Source: Synaphobranchus kaupii (taxonomy: Eukaryota > Chordata > Actinopteri > Anguilliformes > Synaphobranchidae). Taken from it: 64,000 nucleotides of DNA. A program made the translations under genes and the position numbers. The stretch covers positions 22,731,930-22,795,929 of the forward strand of contig CM056383.1 of NCBI GenBank assembly GCA_029718625.1, in the 5' to 3' direction. The notes beneath the pieces were generated by a model. That model saw only the letters and a list, made by a program, of their open reading frames with translations, ran no database searches and was not told where the DNA came from. Of the stretch, positions 56,326 through 64,000 are shown in pieces. The stretch's first letter is position 1. Every line of letters begins with the position of its first letter.

Positions 56326-57351
56326 TTAGTAGCTCGATATAAGTCGTAATATTAACGTTAGAAGTAATACAAAGCAATTCGCATTTGAACTTGAACTAGC
56401 TAGTTAGCAGTACAAGGGTCTCAGTCTCAAAGAGGGGGGGGGGGAAAAGTTGGTCTCTGCTTTTATACCACGTGCCCAGCCGAGACCACCCCTAGGACCA
56501 CCTCAACTCCACCCATTTTTATGTTAAGGATCTCGTGGCGTCACAAATCCCCGGAAACCAGCATATTGGTAAGTCTACACAAAAACTCAGATAAAACTAT
56601 TTTGACTAAACATGAGATTTTCGGACATAGACAGTTGTGTATGATCATAATCTAACCCAAAACATCGGTTTCAACGGGAAAAGTCGGTTTTTGACTGCAG
56701 TATCACTTTAAAATGACTTGCACCGTCAAACCAGCAATCACTATTATCTTCTCGTCCATTTTTTGTTTAAAGGAAAGGAATATTCTTTAATGTAATGATA
56801 CATTTGTTATTTTCACTTTGTAATGATACATTTTTAGTTTAGCCGTACATGTTCATACAAGCCATTGCTATACAGTAAAATGTCCAGATGAGGCTCATAT
56901 GTACTCTGTTAGAGTTGAATTAACACTGGACATTTTACTGTGTAGAAAGATAAGCATACAATTCTGCAGTCATACTTGTCAATTAACTTTTATTATATTG
57001 TATCGTGGTTGTATCGAAATCATGAACCCCATATTGTGTATCGAACCGTATCGTGAGCTAAGCATATCGTCCCATCCCTAGTTTATTTATTACCCAACAC
57101 CAAAAACTTGAATGAATATGAGAGATTTAAATATAAAAAACTATTTTAGGTAAGGTAAATATTCCTAGTAATGTCACTTTACTTTTCACCCACTTACATG
57201 TTTACCCTACACCATTTGGTACTAGAGGTCATAATTCTCAATGTGCAAATCAACTCTTAATATCCACAACTCAAAATCGTATGTTTGATGTACTATGCAA
57301 CTCGGTTGTTTTAATGTGCATGATTTTGCTTTCTCGTCTGATGCGTTTAAG

Positions 57352-57441
57352 ACAAAAACGACTAATGAGCAAGGTGGCACCTCTGCTGTGGCTGGCAATG
57401 TTGGACTCATTCCAGATTTGAAACGGACAGAAAGTGTTTTT
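57352..57441 (+). pseudogene. Exon e: 30-codon segment
   Basis: Between 'atgcgtttaag' and 'gtaagtaag', phase 0 at both ends. Reads 'TKTTNEQGGTSAVAGNVG' then 'LIPDLKRTESVF' with no stop. The acceptor polypyrimidine tract is fair. Confidence 0.5.
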
Positions 57442-57610
57442 GTAAGTAAGAAAATTACCCTTGTTGATTTTATAAGTATGAAATTCATACATTATCAAAT
57501 AAGTAGGAAAAAAAATGTTCTGCAGTATAACACAGAGGCCATGTTTTAAATATCATTATTAAGCTTGTAAATTAATTTGCTTGTAAATATTCTTGTTTTC
57601 ATTATTTAAG

Positions 57611-59010
57611 CTTACCAGGAAAATGCTTGGCTATGGCTCGGATGATTCTGTGAGCAGCATTGACCAGAGTAAAGACGAATACGGAAAAAGTATTAAGAAA
57701 TGTACAAGTACGCCCAGATCCACAGTGACAGAGAGCTCTACGTCTAATGGTGTTATGAATGTCTTGAAAAAGAAAGATGGATCAAGATTATACAGCAAAG
57801 GACACTTCTGCCTCTTTTGTGGAAAGGCCTTTGCCAAAATTGCCCGCCACATGGAGCATGTTCACAGCAAGGAAATGGAAGTGGCAAGTGCTCTTCAATT
57901 CTCAAAGAATTTGAAAGAAAGAAGAATCCTGTTGGACCACTTGCGTAAAAGGGGAGACCGGGGCCATAATATTCAAGTACTTAGAGAGGGCAAGGGGGTT
58001 ATGGTTCCCTGCAAACAGACAACCAACACCAACGTTAACCCACAGGATTTTATGCATTGTGCAAGTTGCCAGGGATTGTTTAAAAGGAAATTCCTGTGGA
58101 AACATATGGCAAGATGCAGATTGGCTCAAAAATGTGCTCATTTCAAACCAGGCAAAACTAGAATACAGGCTCTTTGTGCCAATGCTCAACCGGTACCTGA
58201 AGGAATTAGCAATATGTTGTGGAAGCAGTTAAATGGCATGACCCAAGATGAAGTTGCACACACTATAAAGCAAGATGAGTGCTGGGGGAGCAAATGTACA
58301 ACAAGATGGGGCATGACCCCACCAAACATGAATACATACGGCAAAAAATGAGAGAGGTGGGAAGGCTGCTTGTGACAGCCAGAAAGGTGTCACCACTGAA
58401 AACGATGGTTGACTTTTTTCTTCCGTCTAATTTCCCCTACGTAGTGCACACTAAAAAATGTAGCTGGCTTTAATGAATAATCCAATTCATACAAGACCCC
58501 TTCACTTGCTTTGAAACTTGGGCATAGCCTACAAAAGATTGCCAGCATTGTGGAGTGTGAAGCAATGATAGTTGGTGACCAGAAAACCGTTCAGAATGTT
58601 CAGAATTTCAAACAAATTTACTATATTGAGGGTCACATCGTGCCTACATGAGGATGAGGCGGAGGCCCTCTCTGATGTTGAGAAGAGGCTTTGCCACCAT
58701 TTTGAAAGAGTCGAAATCCGGGGAAAGCGAGGGAGGAAGGTCCCTGTTCTACTTACTCCAGACATGCTCCGGTCCTTGGAACTCCTTTTGCAAGAGCGCA
58801 CATCTTGTCAGGTGCTGAAAGATAATATATACGTCTTTGCAAGGCCTGGAGCTGAATCACATATGAGGGGGTCAGATTGCATACGTTATTTTGCGAAAGA
58901 GTGTGGGGCTAATCATCCAGAGACTCTGTCATCCACAAAGTTGCGCAAGCATGTGTCCACACATTTTCTCGGCCACGACATTCGAATTCACAGAAAGTAT
59001 TACCGATTGC
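57611..59010 (+). pseudogene. Exon f: zinc fingers and tyrosine-recombinase-like domain, frameshifted
   Basis: Starts 'LTRKMLGYGSDDS' in phase 0 after 'tttaag'. Residues read 'CLFCGKAFAKIARHMEHVH' (C2H2-like) and, about 75 further on, 'CASCQGLFKRKFLWKHMARC' (CCHC-like). A one-base shift near 58,280 leads into 'KMREVGRLL'; another near 58,456 and a stop follow, then 'LALKLGHSLQKIAS'. Near 58,630 a deletion joins this to 'RGKRGRKVPVLLTPDM', 'GSDCIRYF', 'STKLRKH' (the HxxR-like box with Arg) and 'LGHDIRIHRKYYRL' (His and candidate Tyr). The stretch between the last two boxes is shorter than I expect for the family. The end is cut at 59,010 by a hAT-like sequence. Confidence 0.65.
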
Positions 59011-59813
59011 TAGGGGTAGGAATCGAGTTAGGAACCGGTTCCAAGTTACTCGGAATCGTACGCCTTCGAGCTTATCGATTCTCTTATTGATTCCAGCATG
59101 TATTCCCGACGGCTACGCATAGCAAAACAACGTCACGTCATGCGCACCGTCGTTTTTCATTCAGTCAGCGCAAGATGGCAGGCAGAGTTTGGCGCCCCGT
59201 CTAAAAATATAAAATGTAAACGTCATTTTTTTAAAACTAATACTACTGCTACTATCATTTAAAAATCAATAGAAAATGTGTTCGCGTAAGCTCCATTTTG
59301 TGATCCCTCTTTGGAAATGATCAACTATTCAGAACAATAACAGATTTGTAGAGTGTGTGGACTTCCCTCGGGAGTCTATAACCAACTACAAGTGTAAAAC
59401 TACAGTGTTTTGATTGGCGGTAGACTAATCTGACAACGATTACCTGCTTGGCGATGCACAGAGGGGTAGCCTAGATTTGGAAAGCGAATAACTAACCTAA
59501 ATGAGCTAAATGATAATCTTCAATCTTTGTCATCTTGAGCTAATAAGAGAAGCCAGCTTGCCTCAGGTAACGTTAAAGATCTCATCTTTCTTCCATGTAA
59601 ATATATAGGCTAAATGAGATAGGGGAGAATGGTGACAGTTGAAATTGTTCTGATAATACAGAAACCAACGCAAACGTTATGGTGCAGCTTTATGAAACAC
59701 GCCTAGGAGCGTAACTAACTCATAAGTAAAGTTTGCGATCTTCGTTAGAGAATGAAACTACTAAATATCCCAATCACAGAGCAGCGGATCCACAACAATA
59801 TTTTAGCCATCTT
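59011..59813 (+). mobile_element. hAT-like 5' end, truncated, then unassigned sequence
   Basis: Begins TAGGGGTAGGAATCGAG and continues 'ggaaccggttcc', a layout common in fish hAT elements. It enters the recombinase exon right after 'YYRL'. No matching right end is visible before the LTR piece at 59,814. The rest of the interval has no recognisable content. Confidence 0.45.
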
Positions 59814-60019
59814 TCAACAATCAACAATCAATATCGAAGCCCAGAACGAAAGAAACATGGGCTTAAATAGCTCACCCCAAAGCATGCACACCTGGCTCCG
59901 TAATGAGACTTCTTCCGCGAAAGACGAGATGGGGCCAATACTCCACTAACGGAGCAGTGCCCCACGTGTGGTGACCGAGGAACACGACCGCGAGGGAGAA
60001 AGGGTCATAAACCAGGACA

Positions 60020-60033
60020 GGACCCCCTTTCTA
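60020..60033 (-). promoter_or_regulatory. Polypurine tract of the LTR retrotransposon
   Basis: The minus strand reads 'agaaagggggtcc' immediately before the LTR start TGTCC, where plus-strand DNA synthesis of such elements is primed. This fixes the element's orientation. Confidence 0.65.
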
Positions 60034-60682
60034 AGGGACGACCCAGGCGATCTCTAAAACAAACCCCAGCAAGGTAAAAGAGGTATAAAAAGGTCAATAC
60101 AATAAAAAGTATATTTATTATTATTTATTTTTTTTGGAAGGGTAGGGGGGGGTGGGACTAAGGGTGAGGGGGGATGGGTCTAAGGGTAAGGAGGGGTGGG
60201 ACTAACTGATGCCTGGCAACAAGCACCCTGGAGAAAATACTCAGCACCCTGTTTACTGGCTACCTACCCAAAACCTTACTATGCCTATCTGTCTTCTTGA
60301 GGCGTGCCGGGCAAGAGGCGACTTTAAACGCATAACTCAAGGACATTTGGCCTACAAACTGAGACCAAAGCCCTTGAAATGCGTACCCCTGACAGGGATA
60401 AAATCCCCACCCAGGATTACCTCAAAAATAAAAAAGGCAAAATAATAAAGTAGTGGGCCGCAGGGAAAACAAAGAAGATTAACTGGCCCACTCGGCGCCT
60501 ACCTACCAGGGTAGCTGGAAAACAAAAAACACCAAGGTACTCACAAAAAACCAAGACACAAACCATAAACCGTTAGCCACAAAAACCCATCTTAGTAAAA
60601 AAATTCCCCTAAAAAAGCCGCTGGCCCCGGTAATGGCTTCGATATTCTGTAATGGGGCGTGCCGTGTGAGGTAGGAGGAGCC

Positions 60683-62548
60683 AAACGCAGCAAGGGGATT
60701 CTTTAAGCCCTAAGGCCACTAAGGCGGGAAACCCTGCAGATAAGGGAGGAGACAAGACAGGGAACACACGTACCAAAGCTACTAACCGGCTCACTGTCAC
60801 ACACTAATGAGTAGAAGCACAAACGCCAGGTTTTTTCAGTAAGAAAACCAAACAAAGCGAATGGAACAAAGCACTAGGCTCTCAAACTTCTACGAGCTAA
60901 GTGACTAGAGAACGAGCCAGAAATAAACGCCCTGTCTCAGTAACGAGACACATAAGAACAGGCGAGCAGCGCAATGGCACAAACACACACCGAACGTACC
61001 AAAGCTACTAACCAGCTCACTGTCACATGCTAAAGAGTAGAAGCACAAACGCCAGGTTTTTCAGTAAGAAAACCAAACAAAGTGAATGGAACAAAGCACT
61101 AGGCTCTCAAACTTCTACGAGCTAAGTGACTAGAGAACGAGCCGGAAATAAACGCCCTGTCTCGGTCACGAGACACATAAGAACGGGCGAGTAGCGCAAT
61201 GGCACAAATAAAACACAGTCAACAAACACTGCGAAATAATACGGTAGTATTTGAGGAGGCGAAAAGAAATGGAGATCTAACGTTCCAAGGCTATTCTCAG
61301 ACTCGCAGTCACACACAAACATGTCCACAACATCGCCCAATCTTCCCTATAGGAAGACATGTACCGAAAGATGAAACAGAACTACAGTTCCGAACAAAAT
61401 CGTCACAAGCTCCATGTACGGAGACAGGTACCGAAAGGAACGAACAGGACAGGCTGCACCGGACATTTACCGGCTAAAAGACCAAAGCGAGATTAGTAGA
61501 AAATAAACGCCCTGCCTCTCCATTATGAGGAATATAACGAGGCGAACAGGAACAAAGATTTAACGTTCCATGGCTAGTTTCATAGGCTCGCAGTCAAATG
61601 CAGAAAACATAAAGGGGTAAACGCCCGATCTCCCAGGGGAGAGAAACATTTTACAGGCGAGCCGACGGAGCACCATCGTCCCATAACTTTATTATCAAAC
61701 ATGACTAACGCAAGCTTAATTGAAAACACACGCCCTAGCCTCTCAGTAAAGGAATATATAACGAGGCGAAATGGAACAGAAAACTAATGTTCCAAGGCTA
61801 TTTTCAGAGACTCGCAGTCACACACAAACATGTCCACAATATCGTCCAGTCTCCCAATGTATAGAGACCGGTATAGAGGGACGCACAGGACAGCTGGACC
61901 AGAAATTATTGGCTAACAGATTAACGCAAGCTCAATCGAAAATACATGCCCTACCTCTAAGAATAAATAAAGCCCTAAAGTCAGTATGATAAAACGCCCT
62001 GTCTCTTAGTAAGAAACTACCATACAAATACACACAAACAAAGACTTTCATGGAAGACAGCAGACAGAGAGAGGAGAAAGAGACAGAAAAAGGGCAAACG
62101 ATCTAGGCAACAGACAAACAAAGGTAAGACCAGAAAGCGGAGACAGAAACGAGCACACAAAAAAGGAATTCATCCTGAAAGCTCAAAGCACAAAGGCACG
62201 TCCCGCAAAACTCCAATATAGCACAACGGAGCAAAACGGTCTCCTTAACTCTAGACCTATCATACTGGCTAAAACTTTAAAAGGGCGAAAATAAACCGCA
62301 CACAAAACAGCACAAATAATGCCAAAAATACACCACAGTACAAACAACAATCAACAATCAATATCGAAGCCCAGAACGAAAGAAACATGGGCTTAAATAG
62401 CTCACCCCAAAGCACGCACACCTGTCTCGGTAATGAGACTTCTTCCGCGAAAGACGAGATGGAGCCAAAACTCCACTAACGGAGCAGCGCCCACGTGTGG
62501 TGACCGAGGAACACGACCGCGAGGGAGAAAGGGTCATAAACCATGACA
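60683..62548 (-). mobile_element. Gypsy-like LTR, second copy (5' LTR)
   Basis: Aligns end to end with 50,854-52,776. Differences include a 17-bp stretch present only here near 60,773 and about 72 bp missing near 61,857. Just outside its end, the minus strand reads TGGCTCCTCC, a possible start of the primer-binding site; I cannot name the tRNA. Confidence 0.75.
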
Positions 62549-62615
62549 CAATTTTTTATTTTTGTTGTATGATGTATTTTTTCAGACAAACTATGCTGCT
62601 ATGGAGCAAGACTTT

Positions 62616-63600
62616 GGGCTCTATTTTCAAACCGGCGCAAACCAGCGCAAGGGGATGGTATAGTCAAACGCAAGCTTGTTGACAGCATCAACGTCTTAAA
62701 ACTGGCGCTATGGCGTTTCTCAGCAATACCGCTAGGATCAACAAATTCTCAACATAACATCCTTTCGCTTGCGCTGCAGTGGGATGGGTGGCGCTGTCTG
62801 GGGCGTGTTCTAAAATACTTTCGGCTCAGTGACAATTTGAACCAACGAAAACCCATTGCGTTATGATCAGCTGGAACCACCTCTTAGCGGCAACGCAATA
62901 GACTCTGGCAATTTGGCAACTTATTAGTCATGTAGTTCTATGTAGTGTCTATAGGTGATGCCAACATTACACTTCCATTTAATGAACAAATAGCCTATAA
63001 TTATTATTAATTAATTAATTTTAATTTAAACTACTAGAATAAAACAGGACAGCTTACAAGAAACTTGCGATCATGTAGGCCAATAGCCTATAATATATAA
63101 ATTACACATTGACACAGTTGAATCATAAGCCTACCATTTGAATCATAATTATGCCTACATCACCTAATGTAGGCTAATTAATGCATTCGCCACCTCCTCC
63201 CGTGCCTTCCGAACTTCTGGGAGACGAGGTGGTGTGGATTGTGATCCATAAATTACTACAGTCCTAGCCTGTACTTCTGTTGCAAGTATGTCTGATTCCT
63301 GTGCGGAAAATCGCTCTTGTCGTTGACGGTCCAGTGCGTTTGGGTTGCTCATTATGAAATTGCATGGAGCGATTGCGTTCCAACTGGCTTTTTTTAAAGC
63401 ATGAGAACAACAATTTGATTGGCTACCATAGAGACACACCTTGGACATTTAAACCCAGCCTTTTAGCAATACCGCCATCAGATGCGCCAAGATTGCCGTC
63501 ATGAAATTACCAAATTTCTCGCCGACACGCCCTCAGAGCGATACCGCCAAGCGCTTACTCTTGTGTTCACCACTGCGTTTGGTTTATTAAAATAGAGCCC
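62616..63600 (-). mobile_element. PIF/Harbinger-like element, second copy
   Basis: Same 985 bp, same ttt duplication and same exon position as 52,844-53,828, so it was duplicated with its surroundings rather than inserted again. It carries the same Myb-like fragment at 63,164-63,352 (minus). Confidence 0.85.
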
Positions 63601-63836
63601 TTTACCCGTCAGCTCAGGAACTTCACCTATTTCTACAGACAATGTATTTGTAAGTATTGAGAAAGTTGCACTTGGTGTTATGAAAATCAATTCAGTCAAA
63701 TACGTGGAAAAAAGTATCTAGCACTTCCATTGTACGGTTCTGAGGTCACAATTAAAAGGTTTTGGGCCTTTACAATGTGACAGAATAAACGATCACAGTT
63801 GGGGTCTAATTAGTGGAGAAAGTTATTAGTTTATTT

Positions 63837-64000
63837 CAGGGATGGGAAAATATATCGAAATTCAATATCGCGATACAAAAATGTGACGATACGTATCGTG
63901 GGGCAGAAAAACGAATCACGATATTACACGTATTTTATTCTGCTGTAGTAATCACAAATGAGGGGACTTACCTGTTACTTTCATGCACTCCATCACCCAT
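63837..64000. mobile_element. hAT-like element, second copy, cut by the window end
   Basis: Starts CAGGGATGGGAAAATATATC after gtttattt, as at 54,065. Only the first 164 bp lie in the window. Confidence 0.85.

Larger units (their letters stand above)
54384..56712. mobile_element. Nested TIR element with TTTAAAG ends
   Basis: The left end TTTAAAGAGATACTGCAG and right end CTGCAGTATCACTTTAAA are inverted repeats with one change. The TTAA in both ends suggests a TTAA-type family. It lies fully inside the hAT-like element and encloses the next one. Confidence 0.6.
54065..57080. mobile_element. hAT-like element with nested insertions (intron d-e)
   Basis: Begins CAGGGATGGGAAAATATATC and ends CATCCCTA; gtttattt lies on both sides (54,057-54,064 and 57,081-57,088), a perfect 8-bp target duplication. 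Subterminal parts are full of 'cgatac' and 'atcgtg' words. It holds at least three further nested elements (see 54,384-56,712) and no transposase. Confidence 0.85.
46930..59010 (+). pseudogene. Broken multi-exon gene: coiled coil, zinc fingers, tyrosine-recombinase-like (Crypton type?)
   Basis: Six exons with agreeing phases can be proposed: a 46,930-46,990, b 47,735-47,875, c 50,328-50,470, d 52,814-52,843 plus 53,832-53,877, e 57,352-57,441, f 57,611-59,010. Exon b is a coiled coil; c-e are Ser/Thr-rich. Exon f holds two zinc-binding motifs and ends with a segment like a tyrosine recombinase. I recognise this protein type from fish genomes and think it belongs to Crypton transposons, which carry tyrosine recombinases, but the family name needs a search. 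Damage: an apparently lost donor after exon c, a Harbinger-like insertion in d, frameshifts and at least one stop in f, a large deletion before the recombinase core, and a hAT-like end replacing the 3' part. The real first exon was not found. Confidence 0.6.
59814..62548 (-). mobile_element. Gypsy-like LTR retrotransposon, internally deleted
   Basis: On the minus strand the order is 5' LTR (60,683-62,548), internal remnant (60,020-60,682) and the first ~206 bp of a 3' LTR (59,814-60,019). The 3' LTR begins TGTCCTGG right after a polypurine tract. The internal part is about 660 bp with no gag or pol and has a C-rich run (G-rich on plus, 60,135-60,210). It therefore cannot move by itself. The first copy of the LTR at 50,854-52,776 is the same family. 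Confidence 0.7.
60685..64000 (+). repeat. Segmental duplication, second copy (runs off the window)
   Basis: The offset from the first copy is 9,829 bp at the left edge and 9,772 bp at the window end; small indels in the LTR explain the change. It contains exon d again (62,586-62,615 and 63,604-63,649). Confidence 0.9.

Overview
The window looks like intergenic or intronic DNA of a ray-finned (teleost) fish. The evidence is the repeat content: L2-type LINEs with the tail ending ggataaaagcgtctgc, Tc1-like elements, PIF/Harbinger-like elements starting GGGCCCTAT, hAT-like elements with 8-bp target duplications, Gypsy-like LTRs and long GT/CA microsatellites. There are no bacterial-style operons and no functional tRNA or rRNA genes. 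I recognise no conserved single-copy host gene. Nearly everything that can be named is a transposable element, usually broken and often nested.

Layout. 0-12 kb: a foldback element (553-2163), Tc1 and LTR fragments, a hairpin repeat carrying opposed GT and CA microsatellites (4897-5650), a solo LTR (5876-7145), an almost perfect 1.17-kb palindrome flanked by TA (9385-10556), a second LTR with a dispersed repeat inside it, a SINE-like relic and an L2 fragment. 12-20 kb: copy A of a ~3-kb composite repeat (foldback head plus 1.8-kb body), split by a 4.6-kb non-LTR retrotransposon on the minus strand. 20-33 kb: two solo LTRs with target duplications, one inside an L2 tail; two internally deleted Tc1-like elements; a Harbinger-like element inside a hAT-like element; a LINE ORF1 relic; a longer L2 fragment.

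33.6-36.4 kb: an apparently complete DNA transposon of the IS630/Tc1/mariner superfamily. It has matching terminal repeats, TA on both sides, and a three-exon transposase that reads without a stop. 38.5-44.4 kb: copies B and C of the composite repeat, head to tail, with the interior of the C head inverted.

46.9-64 kb: the remains of a multi-exon gene, probably Crypton-type. It encodes a coiled coil, two zinc-binding motifs and a tyrosine-recombinase-like C-terminus. It is damaged by frameshifts, deletions, an apparently mutated splice donor, a Harbinger-like insertion in an exon and a hAT-like insertion in its last exon. The part from the Gypsy-like LTR through exon d is repeated about 9.8 kb downstream (50,854-54,228 against 60,683-64,000), with LTR sequence at both duplication edges. 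The window ends inside the second copy, so a better-preserved recombinase exon may lie just beyond it.

Coordinates of element ends were read by eye. Family names given without a target duplication or coding domain are provisional.
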